Below are positions 43,898 through 53,172 of a stretch of DNA of 64,000 bases, piece by piece. A model generated the notes under the pieces. The model was not told the origin of the DNA. It saw only the letters and a program-made list of their open reading frames with translations, and ran no database searches. The stretch comes from Frigidibacter mobilis (GTDB taxonomy: Bacteria; Pseudomonadota; Alphaproteobacteria; Rhodobacterales; Rhodobacteraceae). The stretch spans positions 2,294,001-2,358,000 of the forward strand of contig NZ_CP012661.1 of the NCBI RefSeq assembly GCF_001620265.1, in the 5' to 3' direction. The position numbers and the translations under genes were made by a program. Every line of letters starts with the position of its first letter. Position 1 is the first letter of the stretch.

Positions 43898-44872
43898 GTC
43901 GGTGCCTCGTCCATGAAGTCGGGGATGGTGCCGGTTTCCAGATGATCCGCCGCCATCACCGCAACGGCCGGCGACAGCAGGAAGCCGTGGCGATAGAGCC
44001 CGTTGGCATAAAGCGTGCCCCCCCGCCGCCGCAGCGCGGGCAGGTTGCCGGGGAAGGCGGGGCGGGTATCGGCGCCGGTTTCCAGGACCTCGGCCTCGCC
44101 AAAGGCCGGGTGCAGCGCATAGGCGGCCGACAGCAGTTCCAGAACCGACCGCACGGTGACGGGGCCGCGGCGGTCGCTTTCGATCATCGTGGCGCCCAGC
44201 ATGAACACCCCGTCGCCGCGCGGCACGATGTAGAGCGGGATGCGCGGATGCAGCAGCCGGACCGGCCGCGACAGCGAGATGTCGCGGCAGCGCAGCACCA
44301 GCATCTCGCCGCGCACGCCGCGCAGGTCTGCCAGCTGGTCGCGGGCCGAAAGGCCGCGCGCGTCGATCACCAGATCGGCGCGGGTTTCGGGGGGCGCGGC
44401 GTGGAAGGCCACGCCCTTCGCCTGCAGCCGGGCGCGCAGTTCGGCCAGCGCGGCGCGCGGCGACAGATGCGCCTCGGCCTCGTAGAACAGCCCGGCGCTG
44501 AACCGCCCGGCCAGATCGGGCTCCAGCGCCGCGATGCCGCCAGCGTCCAGCGTCCGGTGGCCGGTGCTGCGGCGGGCAAAGCGCACCCGCTCGCCGCTGT
44601 CGCGCGCAAGGGTCAGGACCAGCGTGCCGGCGCGCCGTGTCAGGCCGGTATGCCGGTCCCACCAGTCAAGCGCGGGCTGGCCGTGGCGGGCGACCAGCTC
44701 ACCGCCGGTTTCCGCCTCGCAGAAGGGGGCGAGCATGCCCCCCGCCCACCAGGAACAGGCATGGGGCCGGGCGCGGGGCCGGGTCCACCAACTCGACCGC
44801 ATGGCCACGGGCGCTGAGTTCGGTGGCAAGGGCAAGGCCCATCACCCCGGCGCCAAGGATGCGAAGGGTCAT
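43894..44872 (-). pseudogene. thiO: Glycine oxidase ThiO, frameshifted here
   Basis: FAD enzyme that turns glycine into iminoacetate for ThiG. The N-terminus from ATG 44872 has the dinucleotide motif LRILGAGVMGLALATELSAR and VELVDPAPRP. The rest, HACSWWAGGMLAPFCEAE through a C-terminal GLYRHGFLLSPAVAVMAADH, is in another frame that becomes open near 44760-44790. Total length is 979 bases, one more than a multiple of three, so one inserted base (for example in the C-run near 44757) would explain it. The start overlaps the thiD stop and the end overlaps thiS, so the gene is otherwise whole (about 325 residues if repaired). Confidence 0.88.
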
Positions 44873-45672
44873 GCCGTGGCCCCCCAGAACGCATGGAAGT
44901 GATGCACCGGGCCGTGACCGGAGCCGACGCGCAGCCCATCTGCCGCAGCAATGGCCCCCTGCAGGTAGCCATGCGCCAGGATCACCGCCTGCGGCACCGT
45001 CCGGCCCTGCGCCAGCCCGGCTGCGATGGCCGCCGACAGCGTGCAGCCGGTACCGTGGGTATTGCGCGTGGCGATGCGGCGGGCGGTCAGTTGGTGCTGC
45101 TCCGGCCCCAGCAGCAGGTCGGTGCAGACCGGGCCCGGCGCATGGCCGCCCTTCATCAGCACCCAAGTAGGGCCAAGCGCCAGCAACGCCCGGCCCTGCA
45201 CCTCGCGCACCGCAAGGTCTGCGGCGGGGGCGGCACCCAGCAGGTCTGCCGCCTCGGGAATGTTCGGGGTCAGGATGCTCGCCAGCGGCATCAGTTCAGT
45301 GCGCAGCGCGTCGGTCGCCTCGGCGGCCAGCAGGCGGTCGCCGGATTTCGCCACCATCACCGGGTCCAGCACCACCGGCAGGCCCCGCCCGCGCAGCCCC
45401 TCGGCCACGGCGCGGATCAGTTGCGGGCTGCCTAGCATCCCGATCTTGACTGCCCGCACCGCCAGATCGTCCAGCACCGCCTCGATCTGCGCGCGCACGA
45501 TGGAGGGCGGCAGCGCCTGCACCGCCGTCACGGCACGGGTGTTCTGCGCGGTGATCGCGGTCAGCACGCTGGCGCCATAGCACCCGAGCGCGGAAAAGGT
45601 CTTGAGATCGGCCTGGATCCCGGCGCCGCCGCCGCTGTCGGACCCTGCAATGGTCATTGCGATTGTCGTCAC
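44869..45672 (-). CDS. thiD: Hydroxymethylpyrimidine/phosphomethylpyrimidine kinase
   Basis: Phosphorylates HMP and HMP-P. The 267-residue ribokinase-fold enzyme has [48 protein letters not shown] and the active-site [17 protein letters not shown] chose GTG 45672, preceded by AAAGGGGGG; ATG 45657 is in frame but poorly placed. First gene of the thi operon, 75 bases after the TPP riboswitch. Confidence 0.94.
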   Translation of the reverse strand: MTTIAMTIAGSDSGGGAGIQADLKTFSALGCYGASVLTAITAQNTRAVTAVQALPPSIVRAQIEAVLDDLAVRAVKIGMLGSPQLIRAVAEGLRGRGLPVVLDPVMVAKSGDRLLAAEATDALRTELMPLASILTPNIPEAADLLGAAPAADLAVREVQGRALLALGPTWVLMKGGHAPGPVCTDLLLGPEQHQLTARRIATRNTHGTGCTLSAAIAAGLAQGRTVPQAVILAHGYLQGAIAAADGLRVGSGHGPVHHFHAFWGATA

Positions 45673-45746
45673 GTCGCCCCCCTTTGGCCGACGGATCGAG
45701 ATGGGGGGCCATGCACGGCGTGAAGCGGCCATGCAAGATCAAGCTA

Positions 45747-45834
45747 CCCGTTCCCTCCGCCGGTATTAACCGGATCAGGTTCGATGGGTTGGCTGCCGCC
45801 TCTCAGCCCCGGTCACCCGGGGCACCCCAACGAG
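45747..45834 (-). ncRNA. TPP riboswitch (THI element)
   Basis: Read on the minus strand, CTCGTT (45829-45834) and AACGGG (45747-45752) form P1. Between them lie GGGGTGCC (45821-45828), GGGGCTGAGAGG (around 45799-45810), ACCTGATCCGG (45770-45780) and GGCGGAGGGA (45752-45761), the conserved core of the thiamine-pyrophosphate aptamer. It precedes thiD and should switch the whole ten-gene operon off when TPP is plentiful. Confidence 0.96.
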
Positions 45835-45948
45835 TATGTCCCTCAAGGCTAGGCGAGACGCGCAGGATCGGCAAGAGCGGCATTGCAGATAAACCCGAAG
45901 CGAAGCCGCGCCCCAGCGGATCGGTCTCGACAGCGGCGCACATATTGA

Positions 45949-45958
45949 TTATCTATAA
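45949..45958. promoter_or_regulatory. BioR box at bioR
   Basis: TTATCTATAA matches the BioR consensus TTATMKATAA. It ends three bases before the bioR start, which suggests autoregulation. Confidence 0.8.
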
Positions 45959-45961
45959 TTT

Positions 45962-46630
45962 ATGAAAGCCCCCACAGAAGACACCCACGCCACGCGGATC
46001 GCGCGGATCCTGGCAGACCGGATCATCACCGGCGAGATCGCGCCCGGTGCGCGGTTGCGGCAAGACCATATCGCGGTGGAGTTCGGCGCGAGCCATGTGC
46101 CGGTGCGCGAGGCCTTCCGCGAGCTGCAGGCGCAGGGGCTGGCCGAGAGCCTGCCGCGCCGGGGTTTTCGCGTTACCGAGTTCGATGTGGCGGAGCTGCG
46201 CGAGGTGGCCGAGATGCGGGCAAGCCTCGAAACGCTCGCCCTGCGCCATGCCGCGCCGAACATGACGCGGGCAATTCTGGCAGAAGCAGAAGACGTTACA
46301 CGCCGCGGCGACAGTGCCGATACGGTGCGCGACTGGGAGGCGGCGAACCGGCATTTCCACCGGCTGATCCTGGCGCCCTGCCAGATGCCGCGGCTGTTGC
46401 GCACGATTGACGACCTGCAGGCGGCCAGCGCCCGGTTCCTGTTTGCAGCCTGGCGGCGGGACTGGGAGGCGCGCACCGACCACGACCACCGCGCCATTCT
46501 GGAGGCGCTGCGCAAAGGCCGGGCCGATCTGGCTTGCAGCACCCTGGCCCGGCATGTCGGCTGGATCGGCAAGCGCAAGGCCGCCACAAAAAATGCCGAT
46601 CCACGTGAGACTTACGAGATACTTGGCTGA
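45962..46630 (+). CDS. bioR: GntR-family biotin regulator BioR
   Basis: A 222-residue FadR-type regulator: winged helix at about residues 8-72 (ADRIITGEIAPGARLRQDHI, VPVREAFRELQAQGLAESLP) and a helical FCD effector domain (FHRLILAPCQMPRLL, DHDHRAILEALRKGRADLA). BioR controls biotin genes in alphaproteobacteria in place of BirA. The three TTATCTATAA-like boxes around it and the adjacent bioY-bioB make the assignment strong. Confidence 0.93.
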   Translation: MKAPTEDTHATRIARILADRIITGEIAPGARLRQDHIAVEFGASHVPVREAFRELQAQGLAESLPRRGFRVTEFDVAELREVAEMRASLETLALRHAAPNMTRAILAEAEDVTRRGDSADTVRDWEAANRHFHRLILAPCQMPRLLRTIDDLQAASARFLFAAWRRDWEARTDHDHRAILEALRKGRADLACSTLARHVGWIGKRKAATKNADPRETYEILG

Positions 46631-46640
46631 TTATCTATAA
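46631..46640. promoter_or_regulatory. BioR box upstream of bioY (distal)
   Basis: TTATCTATAA, identical to the box before bioR, directly after the bioR stop and 71 bp before bioY. Confidence 0.8.
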
Positions 46641-46673
46641 TCCAGATTGCCAGCCTGCGCGCCACCTCCGTAA

Positions 46674-46683
46674 CTATAGATAG
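46674..46683. promoter_or_regulatory. BioR box upstream of bioY (proximal)
   Basis: CTATAGATAG matches the BioR palindrome at 8 of 10 positions. Its centre is 43 bp from that of the distal box, about four helical turns, so two BioR dimers could sit on one face of the DNA. Confidence 0.6.
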
Positions 46684-46711
46684 ATCAGGCATTTATCTTC
46701 GGAGACCACTC

Positions 46712-47269
46712 ATGACCTCGTTGACCCCTTCCCTTCCCCGCACCGTACCCCTGTGGCGCGGGCTGGCCCTTGCGCTCGGCGGCGCGGCGCTCATCACCCT
46801 TGGCGCCAAGGTGCAGATCCCGTTCTGGCCGGTGCCGATGACGCTGCACACGCTGGCGGTGTTCTTCATTGCCGCCGCATTTGGCCCGCGGCTTGGGCTG
46901 GCGGCGATGGCGGCCTATCTGGGTGCCGGGGCGATGGGGCTGCCGGTGTTTTCCGGCACGCCGGAGCGCGGCATCGGGCTGGCCTACATGGCCGGGCCGA
47001 CCGGCGGCTATCTGGCGGGCTATCTGCTTGCGGCGGGGTTGATCGGTTGGCTGGCGGCGGGTCGCGGCTGGATCGGGCGCGCCCTGGCCATGCTGGCGGG
47101 GCTTGCTGTCGTCTATGCGGCGGGGCTGGCCTGGCTGGCGGCCTTCGTGCCGGCGCCGAAGCTGCTGGCGGCGGGCCTTACCCCGTTTCTGCTGGGCGAC
47201 CTGGTCAAGATCGCACTTGCGGCAACGCTGCTCACGGGCCTGAACCGCCTGAAGGCGCGCACAGAATGA
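46712..47269 (+). CDS. bioY: Biotin transporter BioY
   Basis: Substrate-binding membrane component of an ECF-type biotin importer; BioY of Rhodobacter can transport alone. The 185-residue protein has six helices and the family blocks [21 protein letters not shown] and [20 protein letters not shown] then TGGYLAGY. It overlaps bioB by four bases, so uptake and synthesis are co-regulated. Confidence 0.95.
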   Translation: MTSLTPSLPRTVPLWRGLALALGGAALITLGAKVQIPFWPVPMTLHTLAVFFIAAAFGPRLGLAAMAAYLGAGAMGLPVFSGTPERGIGLAYMAGPTGGYLAGYLLAAGLIGWLAAGRGWIGRALAMLAGLAVVYAAGLAWLAAFVPAPKLLAAGLTPFLLGDLVKIALAATLLTGLNRLKARTE

Positions 47270-48249
47270 TCCGCCCCGAAATCCGCACCGACTGGACGAT
47301 GGAGCAGGCCCAAGCGATCCATGCCCTGCCCTTTCCCGAGCTGCTGTACCGCGCGCAAACCCTCCACCGGGCGCATTTCGATCCCACCGTAATCGAGACC
47401 GCCAGCCTGCTGAGCATCAAGACCGGCGGCTGCCCCGAGGATTGCGGTTATTGCTCGCAATCGGCGCATCACGACACCGGGGTGACGGCGACGAAGCTGA
47501 TGGGCACCGATGAGGTGCTGGCGGCGGCGCGGCGCGCGAAAGCGGCCGGCGCGCAGCGGTTCTGCATGGGGGCGGCCTGGCGCAGCCCCAAAGACCGCGA
47601 CATGGACAAGCTGTGCGACATGGTGCAGGGCGTGGGCGGTCTGGGGCTGGAAACCTGCATGACGCTGGGGATGCTCTCCCCCGATCAGGTGGCGCGGCTG
47701 AAGGCGGCGGGGCTGGATTTCTACAACCACAACATCGACACCTCACCCAGCTATTACGCGCAGATCACCAGCACCCGGACGATGGACGACCGGCTGGACA
47801 CGGTAGGCCATGTGCGCCGGGGCGGTATCAAGGTTTGCTGCGGCGGCATCCTTGGCATGGGCGAGGCGGAAGAAGACCGCATCGCCATGCTGGTGACGCT
47901 GGCCACCTTGCCCGCGCATCCCGAAAGCGTGCCGGTGAACCTGTGGAACGAGATCAAGGGCGTGCCGGTGCAGGGCCGCGCCCGCCCGGTCGATCCGTTT
48001 GCACTGGTCCGCATCGTGGCGCTGGCGCGGATTTTGATGCCAGCCTCGGTGGTGCGGCTCTCGGCGGGGCGCACGGGGATGAGCGATGAACTGCAGGCGC
48101 TGTGCTTCCTCGCCGGGGCGAACTCGATCTTCGTGGGCGAGCAGTTGCTGACCACCGGAAACCCGGCGGCTTGGCAGGATGCCGGCCTGCTGGCACGGCT
48201 GGGGATGCATGTCGCCCCGGCTGTGGCCCGGCAAGTGGCGGCGGAATAA
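47266..48249 (+). CDS. bioB: Biotin synthase
   Basis: Radical SAM enzyme that inserts sulfur into dethiobiotin. The 327-residue protein carries the CxxxCxxC cluster motif [12 protein letters not shown], then [39 protein letters not shown] and [14 protein letters not shown]. The rest of the bio pathway is not in this window. Confidence 0.97.
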   Translation: MIRPEIRTDWTMEQAQAIHALPFPELLYRAQTLHRAHFDPTVIETASLLSIKTGGCPEDCGYCSQSAHHDTGVTATKLMGTDEVLAAARRAKAAGAQRFCMGAAWRSPKDRDMDKLCDMVQGVGGLGLETCMTLGMLSPDQVARLKAAGLDFYNHNIDTSPSYYAQITSTRTMDDRLDTVGHVRRGGIKVCCGGILGMGEAEEDRIAMLVTLATLPAHPESVPVNLWNEIKGVPVQGRARPVDPFALVRIVALARILMPASVVRLSAGRTGMSDELQALCFLAGANSIFVGEQLLTTGNPAAWQDAGLLARLGMHVAPAVARQVAAE

Positions 48250-48341
48250 CCCGCACGACCCCCGCCATCTTTCGTCTTGATATCGGGCGCGCCTGCTGGC
48301 CAGTTCCACGCAAGACCGGCGCGAACCGCAAGAGGCCCCAT

Positions 48342-49022
48342 ATGACCAAGATCACCCTGCTGACCGGGCGCGCAGCCCCCCTGCCCGGCAGCGATGCCTT
48401 GAGTGGGATTGCAAAGCTGTCGGTGGATCGGCCGCTCGCGCTTGGCCCCGAGGGATTGGAGGGCGACGAGCAGGCAGACCGGCGCGTGCATGGCGGGGTG
48501 GAGAAGGCGGTGCATCACTATCCGTTCGATCACTATACGGCGTGGCAGGCAGACCTCGGCGCCCTGCCCGCGCTGGCCGGGCCCGGCGGCTTTGGCGAGA
48601 ACATCTCGACCACCGGCCTGACCGAGGCGACGGTGGCGGTGGGCGATATCTTCCGGCTCGGCTCGGCGCTGCTGCAGGTCTCGCAGGGGCGGCAGCCCTG
48701 CTGGAAGCTGAACCGCAGGTTTGACACCCCGGACATGGCGCGGCGGGTGCAGCAAAGCGGGCGCACCGGCTGGTATTACCGCGTGCTGCAGCCCGGCACC
48801 GTCGCCCCCGGCGACCAGCTGGAGCTGGTGGACCGCATCGCCCCGGACTGGACCCTGCACCGGCTGTGGCACGCGCTTTATGTCGACCGGCTGAACAGGG
48901 GCGAGTTGCAGGGAATTGCCGGGCTTGACGTACTGGCCGAGGGATGGCGCAAGTATGCCGTGCGGCGGCTGGACAGCGGCCGTGTCGAGGACTGGACCAA
49001 AAGACTGGATGGCACCGAATGA
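48342..49022 (+). CDS. MOSC domain protein (YiiM-like)
   Basis: A 226-residue protein with a MOSC domain: LEGDEQADRRVHGGVEKAVHHY, GPGGFGENISTTGL, and the likely molybdenum-binding Cys in GRQPCWKLNRRF. YiiM-type proteins reduce N-hydroxylated bases or related compounds with a molybdenum cofactor. ATG 48342 has AAGAGG 6 bases upstream. The stop begins the ATGA chain leading to pdxY. Confidence 0.88.
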   Translation: MTKITLLTGRAAPLPGSDALSGIAKLSVDRPLALGPEGLEGDEQADRRVHGGVEKAVHHYPFDHYTAWQADLGALPALAGPGGFGENISTTGLTEATVAVGDIFRLGSALLQVSQGRQPCWKLNRRFDTPDMARRVQQSGRTGWYYRVLQPGTVAPGDQLELVDRIAPDWTLHRLWHALYVDRLNRGELQGIAGLDVLAEGWRKYAVRRLDSGRVEDWTKRLDGTE

Positions 49023-49057
49023 CGCAGATTTCTTCATGACGCGGACCCTTTCATGAC
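49019..49057 (+). repeat. Tandem 17-bp units forming two 6-codon mini-ORFs before pdxY
   Basis: ATGACGCAGATTTCTTC (49019), ATGACGCGGACCCTTTC (49036) and ATGACGCGGCC (49053, the pdxY start) are successive units. The first two read Met-Thr-Gln-Ile-Ser-Ser-stop and Met-Thr-Arg-Thr-Leu-Ser-stop, each stop overlapping the next ATG as ATGA. The first ATG also overlaps the MOSC gene stop. It looks like a tandem duplication of the original start region. Confidence 0.7.
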
Positions 49058-49901
49058 GCGGCCTCCCTTCGTGATCTCGATCCAGAGCCAGGTGGTCTTT
49101 GGCCATGTCGGCAATTCGGCGGCGCTGTTCCCGATGCAGGCGGCGGGGCTGGAGGTGGCGGCGATCCCCACGGTGATGTTTTCCAACACCCCGCATTACC
49201 CCACCCTGCGCGGGCGCGCCCTTGACCCCGACCTCTTCGCCGACCTGCTGCGCGGCGCGCAGGAACGCGGGCTGCCGGAACGGGCGGATTACATCGTCAC
49301 CGGCTATATCGGCTCGGTCGAGGTGGCGCGGATGGTGGCCGATTTCGTGGCCGGGGCGAAGGCGGAGAACCCAAGGCTCATCTATCTCTGCGATCCGGTG
49401 ATGGGCGATGCCGGGCCAGGGCTCTATGTGCCCGAGGCCATCGCGGATGTGATGCGCGACAGGCTGCTGCCGCTGGCGGATATCGCCACGCCCAACCCGT
49501 TCGAACTCTCATGGCTGACCGGCCAGACCATCGCCGCGCTCGCCGATCTGCACACCGCCCGTAGCCTGCTGCCGCTGCCGCCACAGGCACGGCTGATCGT
49601 CACCGGCTGTGCGCTGGACGACACCGCCCCCGGCCAGATCGAGAGCGTATTGCTTGGCCCCGAGGGCACCAGCCGCCACCCGACCGCGCATCTGCCCATC
49701 GCCCTGTCCGGCACCGGCGACCTGTTCGCCGGACTGATCGTGGCGGGCCTTGCACGCCAGCTGGGCCTGCCCGCCGCCATCGGGACGGCGCAGCGCCTGA
49801 CCTCGCTGGCCCTCACCCATGCGCAGACGCTTGGTGCCGACGAGGTGGTGCTGACCGAGCCGGAGTTCCGCAGCAGCCTGCTGACCCTCAATCCCGGCTG
49901 A
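49053..49901 (+). CDS. pdxY: Pyridoxal kinase
   Basis: Phosphorylates pyridoxal for vitamin B6 salvage. The 282-residue ribokinase-like protein shows SIQSQVVFGHVGNSAALFPM, VTGYIGSVE, YLCDPVMGDAGPGLYV, ATPNPFELSWLTG and the anion-hole SGTGDLFAGLIVAG. It begins at the third ATG of a triplicated start region. PdxY rather than PdxK is supported by the NSA and DPVMGD pattern. Confidence 0.92.
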   Translation: MTRPPFVISIQSQVVFGHVGNSAALFPMQAAGLEVAAIPTVMFSNTPHYPTLRGRALDPDLFADLLRGAQERGLPERADYIVTGYIGSVEVARMVADFVAGAKAENPRLIYLCDPVMGDAGPGLYVPEAIADVMRDRLLPLADIATPNPFELSWLTGQTIAALADLHTARSLLPLPPQARLIVTGCALDDTAPGQIESVLLGPEGTSRHPTAHLPIALSGTGDLFAGLIVAGLARQLGLPAAIGTAQRLTSLALTHAQTLGADEVVLTEPEFRSSLLTLNPG

Positions 49902-49967
49902 GAAATTCTCATCCCCAATCGGGCGCGGCTGGGGAATACTGCGCCTATCGCAGAACGGAGCACAGGT

Positions 49968-50429
49968 ATGCAGATCGGAGACCCGGTTTCCCCAGAAATC
50001 GCCACCCGCACCCAAGCCAGCTTTGCCCGGCAGGGGCTGATGGCCTATCTGGGCGCCGAGATGACAGAGGTGCGCGCCGGCCAGGTCACGATCCGCCTGC
50101 CCTTCCGCCCGGAACTGACGCAGCAGCACGGGTTCTTCCATGCGGGCGGCACCTCGGCCATTGCCGACAGCGCAGGAGGCTATGCCGGGTTCACGCTGTT
50201 CCCCGAGGGAAGCTCTGTGCTGACGGTCGAGTTCAAGATGAACCTCATCAGCCCGGCGCAGGGGGAGTATCTTGAGGCCATCGGGCGGGTCATCAAGAGT
50301 GGGCGGACCCTGACGATCTGCCAACTCGATGTCTGGGGCGTGGCCGGAGAGGCGCGCAAGCACGTGGCGACCGGGATGCAGACGCTGATCTGTATGAAGG
50401 ACCGACCGGATATGCCTGCGGCAGGCTGA
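49968..50429 (+). CDS. PaaI-family thioesterase
   Basis: A 153-residue hot-dog-fold protein with the PaaI signature HGFFHAGGTSAIADSAGG containing the catalytic Asp, then LTVEFKMNLISPAQGEYLEA. Such enzymes hydrolyse acyl- or aryl-CoA. It converges with the dihydroxyacetone kinase gene; no acyl-CoA genes are next to it. Confidence 0.88.
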   Translation: MQIGDPVSPEIATRTQASFARQGLMAYLGAEMTEVRAGQVTIRLPFRPELTQQHGFFHAGGTSAIADSAGGYAGFTLFPEGSSVLTVEFKMNLISPAQGEYLEAIGRVIKSGRTLTICQLDVWGVAGEARKHVATGMQTLICMKDRPDMPAAG

Positions 50430-50542
50430 GGCCGACCGGCTTTGCCAAGAGGGCCGGCACCAACTGCCTTGATCGCTGCCGACAGAAGATGCTGGCCGCG
50501 CAGATCCCGCGTGGTGGCGCCGGTAGACCGGGCTTCCCAGCC

Positions 50543-52165
50543 TCAGGCGCTCAGATGCTCGAACAGGCGGGCGACGGCTTCGGCGCCGGGGTCAATGTTG
50601 CCGTCAAGCTGCTCGGCGCTGATATAGGCCGCACGGCCTGACCGGGCCTTGAGGATGGTCGAGGTGTGGATGGCCCCGCGCCGCGCCGCCCGGGCAGCCG
50701 CCGCGATGCCCTCTGTCTCCAGCGCATCGAGCGCGGGCCCAAGCGCATCCACCATCGTCCGGTCTCCGGGCCGCGCGCCGCCGATCTGCTGCATCCGCGC
50801 CAGCCCCTCCTTGAGCGCCGCCACCATCGACAACCCGCTGGAGGCCGCATCGCCCGCCGCCGCGAAGAAGATCGCCAGCAGCACCCCCGAGGAGCCGCCC
50901 ATCGTCTGGCTGAGTTCCTGACCGATCGCGCGATAAAGCTGGGTGTGATCGGCCAGAGGCAGCCGGTCCATCGCCCCCAGAAGCGCCCGCGCCGCCCCGG
51001 CCAGGGTCGAGCCGGTATCGCCATCGCCCGACTTGGCATCCAGCGCGTTCAGATCCGCCTCGGCCTCGATCAGCACCTGGCAGCAACGGGCCACAAAGGC
51101 CGCCGTCTGCCGGTGCTGGGACGGGATAGGCTGGATCGGGGTCAGCCCGTCGGGAAGCTCTATCAGGGCCGGCGGCGTGACCGGCTTGCAGCCCGGCCAG
51201 GCCGAGGGCGCACAGGGCGCCGCCAGCCAGCGCTGGTCCTCGGGCGCCAGCGCACAGACGGATACCGAAAAGCCGCGCATGTCCAGCGAGGTCATCAGCG
51301 CCGCGGGGCCGATGATCTGCTCCAGCCTCGCGGCGATGGGAGAGGTCAGCAGCTCATTGGCCAGAACCGACATCTCCAGGACCGAGGCACCGCCCAGGTT
51401 GTTCAGCAGCGCGACATGCGGAAGATCGGGCATCACGGCCTGCATCCGGCCCGTCACCGTGGCCATTGCCTGCGTCGCGTCGTGATAGTCGATCTGCTCC
51501 ACCCCAGCCTCACCGTGAATACCCAGGCCAAGTTCGGCCTTGCCCTGCCCGATCCGGTGTTCCTTGGGCGAGCCGGGAACCGTGCAGGTATCCAGCGACA
51601 TCCCCAGCGTTCTGGTGGCAGCGATGACCCGCCGCGCCGCCGCCGTGATCTCTTCCAGAGAGGCGCCGCTTTCGGACATGGCACCGGCGATCTTGTGCAC
51701 GAACAGCGTGCCCGCCACGCCGCGCGGTTGCGGCAGGTCCGGCAGGGCGATGTCGTCATCGACGATCACCATGTTGACCTGCAAGCCGAAAGCGCGCGCG
51801 CGTTCCGCCGCCAGCCCGAAATTCAGCCGGTCGCCGGTGTAGTTCTTCACGATCAGCAGGCAGCCCGCCGGGCCGGTCACCGCCAGGATCCCCGCCAGCA
51901 CCGCATCGACCGAAGGCGAGGCGAACACGTCCCCGCAAACCGCCGCCGTCAGCATCCCCGCGCCGACAAAGCCTGCATGCGCCGGCTCGTGCCCCGAGCC
52001 ACCGCCCGAGACCAGCGCCACCCGCGACCTGTCCCAGTCCTTGCGCAGCACGACCCGGATATGCGGATAGCCGTCCAGCCGCGCCAAGGTTCCGCCGGAA
52101 GCCCGGATCACCCCGTCAATCGCCTCGGTGACGATTGCTTCTTTCGCATTGATGAATTGTGCCAT
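50543..52165 (-). CDS. ATP-dependent dihydroxyacetone kinase-type enzyme (DhaK-DhaL fusion)
   Basis: A 540-residue fusion. The DhaK domain has GGGSGHEPAHAGFVG with a substrate-pocket His, CGDVFASPSVDAV, LIVKNYTGDRLNF and the covalent-binding His in GLGIHGEAGVEQ. The DhaL domain has LDAKSGDGDTGSTLAG (magnesium/ATP site) and QTMGGSSGVLLAIFF. It ends a leftward ABC-transporter operon, 11 bp after the last ATPase gene. The family phosphorylates dihydroxyacetone, glyceraldehyde or erythrulose; which one applies is not shown. Confidence 0.93.
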   Translation of the reverse strand: MAQFINAKEAIVTEAIDGVIRASGGTLARLDGYPHIRVVLRKDWDRSRVALVSGGGSGHEPAHAGFVGAGMLTAAVCGDVFASPSVDAVLAGILAVTGPAGCLLIVKNYTGDRLNFGLAAERARAFGLQVNMVIVDDDIALPDLPQPRGVAGTLFVHKIAGAMSESGASLEEITAAARRVIAATRTLGMSLDTCTVPGSPKEHRIGQGKAELGLGIHGEAGVEQIDYHDATQAMATVTGRMQAVMPDLPHVALLNNLGGASVLEMSVLANELLTSPIAARLEQIIGPAALMTSLDMRGFSVSVCALAPEDQRWLAAPCAPSAWPGCKPVTPPALIELPDGLTPIQPIPSQHRQTAAFVARCCQVLIEAEADLNALDAKSGDGDTGSTLAGAARALLGAMDRLPLADHTQLYRAIGQELSQTMGGSSGVLLAIFFAAAGDAASSGLSMVAALKEGLARMQQIGGARPGDRTMVDALGPALDALETEGIAAAARAARRGAIHTSTILKARSGRAAYISAEQLDGNIDPGAEAVARLFEHLSA

Positions 52166-52176
52166 CTTGCCCTCCC

Positions 52177-53172
52177 TCAGGCGACCCGAGCGCCGTCGGC
52201 GTCGAAGTAGAACGGTTTGTTGGGGCGAATCCTGACGATATCGCCCGATTTCAGCGTCGTATGCGCATCCGTCACGGTGACGATCTGGTGCGAGCGGAAC
52301 ATCAGGTGCAGGCGCGTCTGATCGCCCAGATGCTCGACCCGCTGGACAAAACTGTCCTCGCCTTCGCCCTGCATGATCTGCTCGGGGCGCAGCCCGATCC
52401 GCGCGGCGCGCGGCGGGGCGCCGCCGAAGATGTCGGCCGGGAGCAGGTTGATGCGCGGCTGCCCCAGACGGCTGGCGGCATAGAGGCTGACCGGGTTCTC
52501 GTAGATTTCGCGCGGCGAGCCGAACTGCACCAGCCTGCCCCGGTCCAGCACGCCGACATGCGTTGCCATCGTCATCGCCTCGATCTGGTCATGGGTGACG
52601 TACAGCAGCGTCGCGCCGCTGTCGGCCTGAATCGATTTCAGCTCGATCCGCAGGTCCGAGCGCAGCTTGGCGTCCAGCGAACTGAGCGGTTCGTCCATCA
52701 GATAGACCGCCGGGTTGCGCACCAGTGCCCGCCCGATCGACACGCGCTGCATCTCGCCCCCCGACAAGGCCGTGGCCTTGTTGTCGAGCTTGTGCGCAAT
52801 CTGCAGGACTTCCGCGATCTGGGCGACCTTGCGGTCGATCTCGGCTCGGGGCGTCCGCAAGATCGGCGATTTCAGCGGGAATTCCAGATTCTGGCGCACG
52901 GTCAGATGCGGGTAGAGCGAATATTGCTGGAACACCATCGCCACGTCGCGCTGTGCGGGGGTCAGCCCGGACATGTCGCGCCCGCCGATGAAGACCTGGC
53001 CGCGGTCGGGCCGGTCAAGCCCCGAGACCATGCGCAGGGTGGTGGTTTTGCCCGCTCCGGTCGGCCCCAGCAACACGACGAACGAGCCGTCCGGGATCGT
53101 CATCGTCACATCCTCAAGCGCAACATCCGGCCCGAAGCTCCGCGTGACGCCTTTCAGGCTTACCTCAGCCAT
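52177..53172 (-). CDS. ABC ATPase 2 of the DhaKL-linked importer
   Basis: CUT1-type ATPase (UgpC/MsmK-like), 331 residues: Walker A GPTGAGKTT, signature ALSGGEMQRVSIGRAL, Walker B VYLMDEPLSSLD, H-loop VTHDQ, and a C-terminal TOBE-like regulatory domain (RIGLRPEQIM). I chose ATG 53172 (MAEVSLKG), with GGAGGG 9 bases upstream, overlapping the previous gene by 8 bases. Having two different ATPases suggests a heterodimer. Confidence 0.92.
   Translation of the reverse strand: MAEVSLKGVTRSFGPDVALEDVTMTIPDGSFVVLLGPTGAGKTTTLRMVSGLDRPDRGQVFIGGRDMSGLTPAQRDVAMVFQQYSLYPHLTVRQNLEFPLKSPILRTPRAEIDRKVAQIAEVLQIAHKLDNKATALSGGEMQRVSIGRALVRNPAVYLMDEPLSSLDAKLRSDLRIELKSIQADSGATLLYVTHDQIEAMTMATHVGVLDRGRLVQFGSPREIYENPVSLYAASRLGQPRINLLPADIFGGAPPRAARIGLRPEQIMQGEGEDSFVQRVEHLGDQTRLHLMFRSHQIVTVTDAHTTLKSGDIVRIRPNKPFYFDADGARVA

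Noticed and set aside
50430..50542. Terminator between the thioesterase and DhaKL genes
   Set aside because: Some GC-rich inverted stretches exist, but no stem was long enough to call.
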